From Enchytraeus crypticus (Eukaryota > Annelida > Clitellata > Enchytraeida > Enchytraeidae), in assembly GCA_905160935.1 (NCBI GenBank), contig CAJHZI010000884.1, forward strand, positions 1,434,001 to 1,498,000: 64,000 nt of DNA, in the 5' to 3' direction. Both the position numbers and the translations under genes were made by a program. Each line of letters begins with the position of its first letter. Within the stretch, counting starts at the first letter, position 1. The notes under the pieces are model-generated. The model was given only the letters and a program-made list of their open reading frames with translations, ran no database searches and was not told the DNA's origin. This document shows positions 40,741-52,424 of the stretch, one piece after another.

Positions 40741-41467
40741 CAATTGTTTAACTTTACTTATAATAATTATGGTTATGACAAACATGTTTAAAATGGTTTA
40801 TGGTAAATATGCTTACAAATTAAGTCATAATAGCTGCTACATTTTTTCACCTGGGTAAAAATATAACAATGAAAAAAGGAGAGAAGTGGTATTTATTCCT
40901 GTACATTTCTTAATATATTGTTAGTTGACCAACAAATGTTAATAATATAGATAAATAGCTTTACTGTTGTATCTGAAATATTTTCCTTGATTATAACGAG
41001 CAAATAGAATGCTTCATCAATTTTTAAATTTTTATTGTCACTATAGGCCTATATATTAGATACGTTTATAATTAAGTGTAATTGTCTTGGCTAAAATTTG
41101 AACCAGTATTTCAGAAACGAAGTGCAATTTAGTAACATAAAAATGTACTTCCATAGAAAAATGATCATAATATACACCTTTTGCTATCAACTGACCTAGT
41201 AATAAGCTTCGTAATTTACCATATGGTTTCAAATTTTAAACTCTTAAATCAGTTATGAAGTTACGAAAGTAGTTATGAAATTATTGCATTGCTATGGAGC
41301 AAAATTATTTACTCCAGATAGCCTTAACACATATAGAATGTCATATATAATTACTTGTAAATCTGGCTGCAAAAATATTAAGGTAGCATACTAAAATTAG
41401 AAAAAAATTCATAATTTGAATTTAACAAGAACACATCCACCTAGATTGAGTCAAGCATTTCAGATTT

Positions 41468-41605
41468 TTATGGGATACTCTCATAACTTTTGTCTCTTTG
41501 ATGTTAATCTTCATTCCATATATCATTGCCGTATCATTCAGACTTTCCATTATCTTCTGTAGACCCGTATCGCTTCCCGCTACCATTCCTTTGTACCACT
41601 ACCAC
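41468..41605 (-). mobile_element. LINE fragment nested in the hAT
   Basis: The complement of this segment matches the LINE region just after the FADD motif at 51040-51150 (AATGGTAGCGGG, AGAAGATAATGG, CTGAATGATACGGC). Confidence 0.75.
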
Positions 41606-41739
41606 TTCAAAATTTGTGTCGGAACCAGCCCTACCTGAATATATGTTGTTAGAATCTGTAAGATATGTAAGTGCAAAAACTAATATATATTTGTATTGTT
41701 CTTACTATCTTTATTTAATGTCAGGCTGGTGAAGAAGAG

Positions 41740-41955
41740 TGGAACTCCAAGAGTTTAGTTCAGTTCGGTTTGGACGAAGTCTGGGTTCGGGTTCGGTTCG
41801 GGTTCGGCCAGAGTCTGGGTTCGGGTTCGGTTCGGTTCGGCCAGAGTCTGGGTTCGGGTTCGGTTCGGGTTCGGTCAGAGTCTGGGTTCGAGTTCGGTTC
41901 GGTCAAAATTCTGGATTTTAGGGTTCGGTTCGGGTTCGGTTCGGTTCGATTCCCA
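41740..41955. repeat. Right subterminal (GGTTC)n repeats of the hAT
   Basis: TTCGGGTTCGG runs in units separated by CCAGAGTCTGGG. It has the same strand bias as the left zone, so the zones are direct rather than inverted. Confidence 0.9.
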
Positions 41956-41969
41956 TCTCTAAAATAAAT

Positions 41970-42730
41970 AAACATTCGTCTTTCTGGACAACCATTCATC
42001 GTTCCTGTGTTTAGACTCGCTGTTTGAATGCATCCTGCAGATATTATTAATACCTTTGAGATTTTAGTAACCTAAAAGTATCGTAGCATGATACTAATAA
42101 CTTCATAATAATAATACACTTGTAATTAAGACTCTTTGTAGTTCAGTGTGAAGAGAAAACCAAAAATACTTTTACCCAAATTGCGTAGGTGTTGCAGACT
42201 ATATCATACAGAATTCTGCGTTGTCACGCTACTGTGTTTCTTTTATATTTATAATCTTCTTTACAGATTCCATTCGTTGACGTCGTGCATACATTACATT
42301 ACACATCAATTTCCTTAAAGAAAATATTTCACTCATCAACAAAATAATTCGTCGACATAGTCAATTTTACTAATTATTTTGCTTTATCGTGCCGAATCGT
42401 TTGCGCAAAGAGATTCGGAAAGGGACAGCAGTTGGAAAGACGAATTCAATTTTCAGAAATTTGGAGTAAAAGTAGCCTACTTACATACAATTTAAGGTGG
42501 ATGATCCGGTAGAATTGTATTTAAATCAATTAGCCTTTCACGCAAATTCTCCTAGAATCAAATATCTTTGCAATGAAGATGTCTAATAAGATGTCGGACA
42601 GTAAAATGACCTAATGTCTGCTGCAGTTCTACAATTGGAATAATTGTAGAACTGTAATTTAATACTTTTTACCAATTGGTATAATCAGTGATTAACCCAC
42701 ACACACATACACACACACACACATAAACAT

Positions 42731-42761
<31 letters not shown>

Positions 42762-42836
42762 ATGTATTATGTCAAATTAAAAGCTAGAGTTAGATAATTC
42801 ACAATATTTATAATTTGAGTCACTACAAATCAATGA
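41970..42836. other. Intergenic with (CA)n/(TA)n microsatellite
   Basis: No gene seen. ACACACAC and TATATA tracts occupy about 42697-42762. Confidence 0.45.
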
Positions 42837-43590
42837 GCTATTAACAAAAACAAGACAGAACTACAACACGTTTGAAGAAAACTACGAAGATAAAGATCGT
42901 AAAAAAGTTTAGTGTGGACCACGCTCTTGTACGGTTATGAAACTTGAACGCTAAGAAAGAAGGATATTGGAAAAATTTAAGCGTTCTAAATGTGGCTATA
43001 GACAAGAATGGGGAAGATCAAATCGGCTGAAAAAATTACCAGAGAAGAAGTGCTAAATAGTTTTGTGACAAATAGGCAATTCATAAATATTGTATGGAAT
43101 AGAAAGTAAACTGAATGGTCAATGTTCTGAGGTGGAATGGTTTACTAAAAGAGGTAATTGAAGGAAGAAAGGGGAGAAGGAAGGTTAGAGGAAGACCAAG
43201 ACTTGGGATGCTGGATGATTTAATAGCTTGTTCGCATCCTGATATGAAGAGAAAGGCAGTGGATAGAAATATGTGGAAGATTTGTGCTTATGGGTAAAAA
43301 AGTAAACACGCATTTTAATGAAATGATCAACTATGTTAATATCTATCACTTTTTATATCACTTGTTTAAGTCGTTAGGAAATCTAGTCCATTTTCCGTAT
43401 AACCAGTCCAGTGAATGTCCGAGATTTTACTCTCAGATCAGCGCTGCTGGGATTCGAACCTACGATGGATCAATTCACTTCAGGATCTGTCATTTATAAC
43501 TTCAAACTTCATGACATTACCCCTACGCTATTAAAACATTCATTTGCGGGTAAATGTATACCAAGTACCCGCCGATAGGCAGTCCACTAG
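42837..43590 (+). pseudogene. LINE fragment (copy 2), diverged and split by a SINE
   Basis: Matches the same C-terminal RT region as the other copies but with many changes; the best part reads GRPRLGMLDDL at 43190-43225. The 3' tail (CCGATAGGCAGTCCACTAG, about 43572-43591) lies beyond an inserted SINE at 43299-43547. Confidence 0.75.
43299..43547 (-). mobile_element. SINE family C, full length with target duplication
   Basis: Flanked by GGGTAAA at 43292-43298 and 43548-43554. The complement has A-box-like TAGCGTAGGGGTAATG and B-box-like GGTTCGAATCCC. Matches 33100-33345 over its whole length. Confidence 0.85.
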
Positions 43591-43599
43591 AAGAAGAAG

Positions 43600-43680
43600 A
43601 ATAACGAGAAAATGAATAAGAAGGAGAAGGAGAAGAAGAAGGGGAAGAAAGAGAAGAAAGTAAGACGAAGAAGAGATATC
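43600..43680 (+). repeat. (GAA)n purine-rich tract
   Basis: AAGAAGAAG- and GAAGGAG-rich sequence between two LINE fragments. Confidence 0.8.
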
Positions 43681-43686
43681 TCAAAT

Positions 43687-44185
43687 ATCTCTTTCTTTAG
43701 AAGAATTAAAAGGGAAATTTTTAAGAGCTGCTAACACCATTTTAGGAAGGCTGGGAACAAAAGCATCTGAGGATGTCATTCTTAAACTGATCGACAGTAA
43801 TGGTGTATCAGCATTGCTATATGGCACTGCTGCTGCCACCTTGCGAGATTCGGACTTAAAGAGTATGAGTAGAGCATATGACAGTATCTTTTCGAAGATC
43901 TTCCATACGACTGACAAGGAAGTAATTATGTGGTGTCAATATTATTTTGGTTTTTGGCCTTTGAGTATCTTATATGAATACTATAAATATAATTTTTTTA
44001 AACAAATTAGTATTGGGTGGCAAAATTATTAAAGGGATCGAATTAGATCATCCAGATTATTTAGAATTTGAAAGTTTACAAAGGAAATATAATATTTCGT
44101 TTGTTGATTCTGTTGCTAAAGTACAATTAAAATTTTGGATCTACGTTGACAAAATGCTACATATGGAATATTCTAATGAATAATT
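43687..44185 (+). pseudogene. Different LINE, reverse transcriptase C-terminus, frameshifted
   Basis: Encodes SLEELKGKFLRAANTILGRL, then SEDVILKLI, SALLYGTAAATL and MWCQYYFGFWPLS, then shifts frame near 44000 and continues LDHPDYLEFESLQRKYN to a stop at 44183. The pattern (kF.raaN..lGr.g..aSE..v..L....., LLYG, R.CQ.YFGF) is a LINE RT C-terminus distinct from the CETW-type family nearby. Clade not determined. Confidence 0.75.
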
Positions 44186-45950
44186 GAGTTAATTTGATTC
44201 TGTTTGTCACTTGTAAACTACTAGGTTTGCATTGCTTAGCTGTACTTGTATGCAAAGTGTTGTTTCTTTTCGTTTATTTTTCTTTCTTTTTTCTATATCT
44301 TGTTTGAAACTATCATGTATTGGTGAAATAAAGTCTATAAATGAAATGTAATATTCCAGTTGATGATTCTAGAACTTAGACTAGGTTTCAATTTTGGTAT
44401 TTCTTTGGAAATATTATGAAATATTATCTAGACAATTCACTAAATGAACTTTCTGTGAAGATTACAGTATATGTTGGATGTACATATCTTGTATATTTTT
44501 ATTTTCCATTTGCATTTGTTATGGATGAACTGTCTTTTGTTATGCACTGTCTTCTATATTGTATCATGTAATAAATATTATATCTCATGCATTTAGAGCA
44601 AACATATCAATGCCACACACTTTAATATACCATTTTATGGTACTCACAGAGTGCAATTTATTGTCTCTGCAAAATTAATATTGAACAAATTGATAAAAAC
44701 TCATGACTGTGGAGACAGAGGCAAAAATAGAAGCGATTTCAGACACGAAAGATTTCGAAGCTAATTTGAAAGTGTTAAAAAGAAAATTCTTTAAATAATT
44801 GAAAACTGCGAAACACTAGACAGGACGAATAAATTTGTCTGTGCACTGTTCACTACTAAATCCTCTTTTTAAAAGTAACTTGAAGGTCGGGTGTGACTTT
44901 GATAGTTGACACTGAGCTAGTCGTATGACTCTAAACTGAAGATTAAGAATTTAAATTGAAGATTTCCCTAGAATTTTTAAGGCTGCGAATGTTTAGTAAA
45001 TTACGCAGGTAAAGATTTTATTTTAATTAAATGCAGGTATTTAATAGTCTACGAGGATTCCATGGAATCTTTGTGCAAGCTTTAGCGAGCCTGTTACGCA
45101 TATTATAAGAAGGAGCTCCTCATAGCGCCTCTCAACGGGCTCTATCAAATCCTTATCGGATAGACTAGGACGCATAGAATAAGAGAGGTGTAATCCTGCA
45201 TGCGAAAGCATATACAGGTATTATCTGTTTAAGGTTGAAATTGTACAAAGGAAGCAATGACAAAAGACACCGCCGAGTAATTTCAAGGGATTGAAGTCCT
45301 TTAATTATTTTTATCACTTTATATCAAGAACGTGGAGGTCAAGATTAAATTAAATTGTGTAATTTAATTAGAAGTAATGACAGTTATTGAAAGCTTTCAT
45401 CGACGGAATCAAGAGATTATAATCATCAAGTAATTTATTTGTAAACTAAATTCGCAATTGGGATTAATCTAATTTTATGGCTACGGTCAACATTGTGCAT
45501 TGCCGGAAGGCCCCAAGGAACGATAGCCTTGCTAAGTCGAAGTGCAATTATTCTATCAAACTCACACATGAAGCTGAAGGCATCAAAAAACCTCCTTAAT
45601 TAAAATAACTTTTTCATGAACAGTATCGATCATCATTTTGAAAATGAAAATGTAAAAAATGTTATTAATATCATACTGAAGTGATTGTACTAATTGACAA
45701 AGATGTGTTCACTATCGAAATTTGATTATGTATTTTTTTGTAAAAGGTTACCTTGGCACCAACGAGCAGATAACTAAAACATGATTAAACTGCATTGCCT
45801 GTATTATAAAATACGCAATTATTCTGTCTTATTACTGCGTCACCCGTATTCTGTCAAGTTACACTTTTGAGAACTAAATGTTTTTGTAGTTGTCAATAAA
45901 AGTTTTTTTAAATAAAGGTGCGTGGAAAGTTTAACGGAAATAGATGAAAA
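44186..45950. other. Intergenic; no gene seen
   Basis: A+T-rich. 45060-45190 is more GC-balanced and has unusual short-word structure, but matches no RNA gene I recognise. Confidence 0.4.
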
Positions 45951-45954
45951 AAAT

Positions 45955-46045
45955 GTTATGTGATATTGTCGCAGACTGGATTTGAACAGATAGCCTCCTG
46001 CTTCATGGGCAATCGAGCCACCTGTTGGGCCAACCAAACAAATAT
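45955..46045 (-). mobile_element. tRNA-like SINE head
   Basis: The complement has A-box-like TGGCTCGATTGCCC and B-box-like TGTTCAAATCC about 30 bases apart. No intact acceptor stem, so it is not called as a tRNA. Confidence 0.45.
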
Positions 46046-46624
46046 ATTGCTACTCTCAGTTTGTTTTCAGTTTCAGTCCCGTCATCCATGAGAATTTGTC
46101 ATACCAATAGGCTGGTAATTGCAGAAAAATCAAGTGGAGCATCGCGAACAACATAAGGCTTGTTCCGCTGCTGAAGTCGCAAGAGTTCCTTTAATATCCG
46201 CAAATTTTATTTTCACGGAATCTTCTAAATGATTGGAGTCTAGATTACTTTGTTTAGAGGCCTTGAAAGAAAACAAAAAGGTAAACATATCTAGGTTGAA
46301 CAATGTAGGATATGCTTCATTGAGAACTTAATATCTTTAGGCTATTCATATTTGCATGTGTTTGAGGGCACAGAATTGCTAGCTGGCTAGATTTAAGAGT
46401 GGCATATTACTTTCAAAGCACAATTTGTTTTTGTTAGGGAAACGATCATTTCCATGCTGCACCGCAGATCTAGAATTCTCTTCCTCCCAATATTCGGAAG
46501 TCTTCGTTTGAATCACACCATTCTTTGCAGTTAAAGGCCTACCTTTTTCGTCTCTCCTTTTCTCGCAGTGTCCATGAGTTACGACCAGCACCTAAACCTC
46601 CTTTTCTGTAATCCCTTTATCATT

Positions 46625-46755
46625 GGACTGATTTTCTGGATTTTGGAATTTGAACCGATTTTGGACCTTATTTTTGCTCGCCGGCTTGATTGTGTCGCAA
46701 TAATGCTCGATGTTGTCATTGATGACTGTAGCACTCTAATTGTTGTTACGATATG
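46625..46755 (+). repeat. Dispersed repeat (copy 1)
   Basis: CTCGCCGGCTTGATT...GCTCGATGTTGTCATTGATG..CTCTAATTGTTGTTA. A second copy at 51885-51995 leads into a (TTA)n tract. Class unknown. Confidence 0.75.
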
Positions 46756-46827
46756 TTATGTTGTTATGTTATTAGATTTTAAGTATTAATTATTACTCTA
46801 TATAATTATATGCTGCCATCTTCATCA

Positions 46828-46960
46828 TCAACATCGTCATAATCATCATCATCATCATCATCATCATCTTCCCTTTATCCAAATTTAACTGGGATCGGGA
46901 TACGAATGGACCTTATCCACTCCTCTCTGTCCCATACCATTACCAAAATATCTTCTGACG
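46828..46960 (-). mobile_element. SINE-B tail fragment with (TCA)n
   Basis: A TCATCATCATC tract, then TTCCCTTTATCC and CGGGATACGAATGGACC, matching the tail of the B copy at 24335. Confidence 0.7.
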
Positions 46961-47329
46961 TGGTTTGAGAGAGGCTTTCTGAACAAAGTGTTAATCTTTC
47001 TCCATATATTTTTCAAGTGCAGAAATGTGAAATACAAAAATGGCAACATATGTCCTAAGGCATTCACGTAGGTGCCATTATCAATATAGTTCATGGAATA
47101 TAATACTTCGACAATTTATTATGCTTAAAGATTTGCCGATGTTATGTTCTATATACGGAAGTATCTGATGCATCATGCGCCAATACAACCGATGTATTCA
47201 TTATTTACTATACCCGAGTTTCACTTTAATTTCACATTTTTTAATTTTCTTTGTAGGCTAACGTGTTTGTAGGAGGAACTTAATGTCTAATTGGTTAATT
47301 ATTTCGAGGATCAAGTAACATGATGATTA

Positions 47330-47500
47330 AAGTTGGTATGATTAAAGTTTGTATCTTCATGATGTAAGTATTTTATGGCTATTCCAGAGGTTATAGGATC
47401 AAATTTCTGTCCTAACCGGTCAGAGAGTAAAATCTAGAGCATTCACAGGACGGGAAGCTTGCTTGGACTATTAATTAAAAAAGTGAAAACATGAGTAGGT
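47330..47500 (+). mobile_element. Diverged SINE family C copy
   Basis: GAGAGTAAAATCTAGAGC, ATTCACAGGACG and TAAAAAAGTGAAAACATG parallel the C copies at 33.1 and 43.3 kb. Confidence 0.5.
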
Positions 47501-47514
47501 AAAAGTGACATATA

Positions 47515-47608
47515 TATAATATAAATGTATATATATATATACATATATTTATAGTATATATATACATATTATATATACACTATATATACTGTATATATAT
47601 ATATGCTG
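47515..47608. repeat. TA-rich palindromic cluster
   Basis: Overlapping TATATA, GTATATAC and ATATATTTATA palindromes over about 95 bp. Confidence 0.85.
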
Positions 47609-47609
47609 C

Positions 47610-49210
47610 ATAATTATTATATATATAATCTCACGTGATCATTCATTATAATGTGTTTAACGTATACTACAAACGCCTATGTCCTTCCTGTGAGCCAAGC
47701 TGTCTGGTCTAATAATAAACTTAGTAAATTGTAAATAAAGTATTAACAGTAATAATAATAATATACACTAAAGAAGCCCAGAAGGTAAGAATGAAAAACG
47801 ATAAGGAAAATGCGATATACATGTAGGTCTAGTGGAAATGTGGAAGTGGAAGATTATGCATCAAATAGCCGGGATTATATCCCTTGGAAAAATGCATATT
47901 TAATAGGAGTGCAATTTGTTAGGGGTTAAAATAAATTAGAACTTTGTTCGGGGTTATAAGAACTTCTTTAAGAAATTTTAAAAATAAAAAGAAATTGGCC
48001 AGTATTAATAACACTCATTGCAAATCATAACAACAATTATCACTACATGTATATTAATATTAGACCTAGTTTTTGTTTTACCTTTAGAACCCTAAGTCCT
48101 ATCAATCCTGTAGTCAATGACTTGATAATAGAGAAGATATGCAGAAGTACACTCTCTCACCATAGACCAGAGGTTTCTTATATAACGTAGATCCTACTTA
48201 TCGATCAGCTTGCCAGGGGTTCGAACCCACACGACATTAGGAATTCAATTAACCTCAGGAAAGAAAGTTAAATTTTATAGTTTTACCTGGCGCGTTAATA
48301 AAATGAGCTATCGAGGAATGAATAATATGCATGTGGCAAATGTACATGTGCACTGAAACGCTTCTCAATTGAATTATCTAATTATTACTGTATATTTTCT
48401 TAAAATTCTGATCTTCGGTCTATAGAGCAGAGTTTTCTCTTTTAACAATTCACCAAATTTATTTGTACACGTGCGTTATTATTCATCCGTTTAATTCGCA
48501 ATTCTTATGTTCCGATATTATAAATTAACTTAACTCGAGTAATTTGACGGATATCTGACGCTAGAGGCAATTAGGCCAGAGTATAATTTTATGATAGAAA
48601 TTAGTCAAATTGCACAATCCATTCGGGAGTCAGTCAACACGCCCATTTATTCCTGCCTTCAAAGTTTCATTCATCAGCAGTAAATTAGTTTTCGTTTCTA
48701 TCCTGATTTACCACATGATCGGGTTTAATTTGTGAGCCCAAGGATCAGGCTATAAATGTGATTGAGCGTGGGATGTAGGACAATTTTAGAAGCTCCATTG
48801 AAAACTTTCAGGCTAACATGAATGAAGGTGAATTTTGGAACAATACATAATGCCAGGTGCGGAGAAGGAAAACACTTAGAAGGACTGTTTTGTTCTTAAA
48901 GGTATAGCTGTGTAATTCAATGTAATATCATTTATAAGGAACCTAGTACTGCTTAAATGCTACACATTCAAATTTAGATGTCTAAATGTAGTTGAATGTA
49001 AATCAGTCAGTCTTTATCTTTCTTAATCTATCAGTCTTTATCTTTTGGTCGTATGATTACACACATGACAACCGCATGTGCTCCAGAGTTGCCTTTCTTA
49101 GTTGCAGTTTTTGCAGTTTTCGTTATTTTCCCCATCCTTTTTTCTTTTTAACTTGTCATGGTTATTAGTACTCGTTGCCTTTTATGGCGCATCAATTGCA
49201 GCCGGCGCGG
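47610..49210. other. Intergenic; no gene seen
   Basis: Nothing beyond a possible tRNA-like relic around 48160-48260 (CCAGGGGTTCGAACCCAC). Confidence 0.35.
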
Positions 49211-49214
49211 ATTT

Positions 49215-49400
49215 AAATACAACCATACCATTCCATTCTGTTAAATGCTTAGTAGCAATTTCTGGAATCTAGGAGCTCACCAACCGAACGCTCTTTCTGA
49301 CATTGGTTTGGATCTTATTTTTTATGTCACATTTTGCGACACTTGATTTACTCGGTTTACCTATTCTTCAAGCAACCCGGACACAACACGGGGAATATAA
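49215..49400 (-). mobile_element. SINE-B copy
   Basis: TAGTAGCAATTTCTGGAATC, AGCTCACCAACCGAACGC, TTTCTGACATTGGTTTGGAT and CCCGGACACAACACGGGGAA in order. Confidence 0.8.
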
Positions 49401-49699
49401 ATGTAACTAATTTAATTTAATTTAAATAAATTTAATTTACTGAATTCAAGAAATGATGCTGAAGTGGCCTGAAAGCAGTAGGAGTTTTGCCGGTTAGAGG
49501 CCGGAGATCAGTAGAGTAATTGTTAACTTTTTATAAACTACAAAACAAAATCTTTTCTATGAAATTGATTAGCAAACTTATCAAGTGGCGCAAAAGCGAC
49601 CGCTTTAAAATGAGCGACGTTAAACTTGCAATAAAGAAATCTGCAGCGATTTCAAACAATAGTTTCGTACCTTGAAACCTTAGATTCTAGATTACCGTA

Positions 49700-49735
49700 T
49701 TCTTCTCTCTTTTAACTCTCTCTCTCTCTTTCTCT

Positions 49736-49772
<37 letters not shown>

Positions 49773-50000
49773 ATTGATATTTATATAACCCACAAACTTC
49801 AAGTAATCTTTTTTCTTTATCTTTTGTAAATTGCTTTGTTTCTTTGTGAATTGTCTTTGAATTGAATTTATTGAATTTATTAAATTGACTTTGTGAATTG
49901 AATTTATCTTTTCTTTGTTTTTTGTGAATTGCTTCAAATTTTTTATCTTTTGCAAATTGAGAGAGAGAGAGACGTTCAGGACATACAGAGACGGAGATAT
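49700..50000. repeat. (CT)n tract and TTTGTGAATTG-type repeats ending in (GA)n
   Basis: (CT)n at 49715-49768, then a TTTATCTTTT / TTTGTGAATTG-rich stretch, then (GA)n at about 49960-49973. The opposed CT and GA runs could pair. Confidence 0.75.
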
Positions 50001-50397
50001 GGAGAAAGAGAAATATCTCACAAGCTAAAATCGATACAACTTAACCTGGGAGCTATACAAAACATGAAAAATTGCAATTGCTAGTTTTGTCACTTGTCAG
50101 TTTTGTCAACGGTCTCCTGTCAATTGCCAGTTTTTTAATTGTCTTGACAATTTGTCAGTGTCAGTAAATTGACAGTGATATTTCTCTATTATGCTCAGAT
50201 TAATACATGAATAATTGAGCGAGAAATTAATTAAATTCTAAACAATATCAGGCACAAGACGAGTAACTTTATTGTAAAAGAAAATCTTGCTCGAGAACAA
50301 ATGACAGACCCAATTTTTCGTTACTGTACCAAGTAAACCGATCAGCAAATAAATTTCTAAATTTCTCATATATCATTAGTTATATTTTATTAGTTAT

Positions 50398-51795
50398 TAG
50401 AAACACTCAAAAAGTTAATGGAGGTATGTATGGAAGTGTACAACACAGGTATTTTGCCAGACGACTATACCAAGTCAGTGATGATTCTAATTCCCAAAAA
50501 AGCCAATGCTGTGGAGTGTTCGGATTACAGAACAATCAGCTTAATACCTCATGCATCGAAGATCTTATTAAAGATAGTAAATAATCGCATTCAGTCGAAA
50601 GCAGAGATGATACTGAGCAAGACACAAGTTGGTTTTAGGAAAGGATGCGGCACAAGAGAAGCAATAGGAGTAATGCGGGTTCTTTGCGAAAGAAGCTTAG
50701 AATGTGGAAATGATGTTTTTGTATGCTTTGTAGACTTCGAGAAGGCCTCGACAGGATTGTTTGGATAACGATGATGAATATCTTAAAAAGAATAGGAATT
50801 AACTGGAGTGATAGAAGACTAATTTTGAACTTGTACATGAATCAAAGAGCAGTAATCAAAATCCAACAAGAATACTCAGAAGAAGGTGACATAGGACGTG
50901 GAGTAAGACAAGGTTGAAGCATTTCGCCGCTGCTGTTTAACATTTACGCTGAGGCAATGATGAAGGAAGCCATGGAAGACTTGGAAGAAGGAATAAAAGT
51001 AGGAGGGAATTTGTTACAAGATGTACGATTTGCAGATGACCAAGGAATGGTAGCGGGCAGCGAGATTGGATTGCAGAAGATAATGGATAAGCTGAATGAT
51101 ACGGCCCTAAGATATGGCATGAAGATTAATATAAAAAGACCAAGGTTATGAGAGTGTCCAATAATAAAGGTGAAGTTAATATCACAATACATGGTACGAA
51201 ATTGGAACAGGTAAGGAGTTTCAAATATTTGGGTCATACTATAACCGATGATGGGAAATGTGAGACGGAAATATGCAGTAGGATTGCACAAGCAAAAGCG
51301 GCCTTTGGTAGTAGAAAAGAACTATTAACAAAAAGTCTAAAGAAAGACAGAAAGATAAAGATAGTGAAAACTTTGGTTTGCACCACGCTATTGTATGGAT
51401 GTGAAACATGGACCTTAAGGAAGGAATATATTAGGAAACTAAAGGCATTAGAAATGTGGATTTTGAGAAGAATGGAGAGGATTAGCTGGACTCAAAAGGT
51501 TACAAATGAGGAAGTCCTGGAGAGAGTTGGCACAGATAGACAGTTGATAAATGTATTAAGCAATAGAAAGAAGAGATGGATAGGACGCATTCTAAGGGGG
51601 AAGGTCTATTAAAAGAGGTCAGAGAAGGTAGAATGGAAGGAAAAAGAGGCAGGGGCAGGCCGAGATTAGGTATGTTAGATGATTTAAAGACCCACTCATA
51701 TGTGGAAATGAAGAGGAAGGCGGAAGACAGAGAAGAGTGGAGGCGTTATGTACCATGGACCTGCCAGTAGGCAGTGCACTAAAGAGAGAGTTATA
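50398..51795 (+). pseudogene. LINE reverse transcriptase, longest copy in the window (copy 3)
   Basis: Covers most of the RT domain. In order: GILPDDYTKSVMILIPKKAN, CSDYRTISLI, QVGFRKGCGTREAI, FVCFVDFEKA, then a frameshift near 50750. Next come GRGVRQG with a TGA where Cys is expected (50915-50917) and SPLLFNIYAEAMM. The catalytic motif RFADDQGMVAG follows near 51030. A shift near 51147 leads to FKYLGHTITDDGKCE, LLYGCETWTLRKE and, after another shift near 51595, the GRGRPRLGMLDDL tail. No endonuclease is seen upstream (5'-truncated). The 3' end has GGCAGTGCACTAAAGAGAGAG. Non-LTR clade not determined. Confidence 0.9.
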
Positions 51796-51884
51796 TTTTG
51801 GAAAATTTAAGATATGTTTTTCCGAGAACATTTGTTTATGAAAAGCTGAATACGCAAGGTACTACCTTATTAAGGTATTACCTT

Positions 51885-51988
51885 TTTAGAATTTGCACCG
51901 TTTTTTACCTTCTTTTTGCTCGCCGGCTTGATTTTTTCAATAGTGCTCGATGTTGTCATTGATGACTGTAGCACTCTAATTGTTGTTG

Positions 51989-52022
<34 letters not shown>
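51885..52022 (+). repeat. Dispersed repeat (copy 2) with (TTA)n tail
   Basis: Same unit as 46625-46755, followed by GTTGTTGTT and ATTATTATT triplets. Confidence 0.75.
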
Positions 52023-52023
<1 letters not shown>

Positions 52024-52304
52024 TTTGATGGAAATGGAAAACTCTCAGCAGAAGCCATTGGCGTTTTGCTTGAACAAGTGCGATGTATAAAGTTTGACAT
52101 CATTTCTGCTTTTTAATCATTGCTCTGTTTAAGATTACACTAGTGCGGAAAGATGAAACCTTATTTATGTGTCTTGAAGTTGTGTCTTGGATCCGACGTC
52201 ATTCGAAAGCACTGCAAGATGGAATACTGTTTAGGAGAATATCAATGCATTTCGAATGTTAAGTTTTCAATTTATCAGCTAGTTTCCTTACTGCTCTTTA
52301 CACC

Positions 52305-52378
52305 TTTTTTCTCTCTCTCTCTTCCTCTGCTTTTTCTTCTTGTCTCTTTGTCTCTCTCTCCCTTTCTCTCTCTCTTTC

Positions 52379-52413
<35 letters not shown>

Positions 52414-52420
52414 GTTTTTC
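52305..52420. repeat. (CT)n-rich microsatellite
   Basis: CTCTCT and CTTTCTCT runs with interruptions. The open frames it creates are artefacts. Confidence 0.9.
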
Positions 52421-52424
52421 TCTG

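Larger units (their letters stand above)
40497..41961. mobile_element. Non-autonomous hAT transposon, 1,465 bp
   Basis: Exact 8-bp target duplication AAATAAAT at 40489-40496 and 41962-41969. Terminal inverted repeats are TAGAGATGGGAA / TTCCCATCTCTA. An 8-bp duplication with TAGAGATGGG-type ends is characteristic of hAT elements. Subterminal zones at 40515-40740 and 41740-41955 consist of TTCGG-type repeats. The interior encodes no transposase and contains a minus-strand LINE fragment at about 41468-41605. Confidence 0.92.

Noticed and set aside
40483-41999. Arg/Thr/Glu/Pro- and Gly/Ser/Val-repeat frames
   Set aside because: Translated GGTTC repeats of the hAT subterminal zones.
49692-50021. 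Glu/Arg-rich frame
   Set aside because: Arises from (CT)n/(GA)n tracts.
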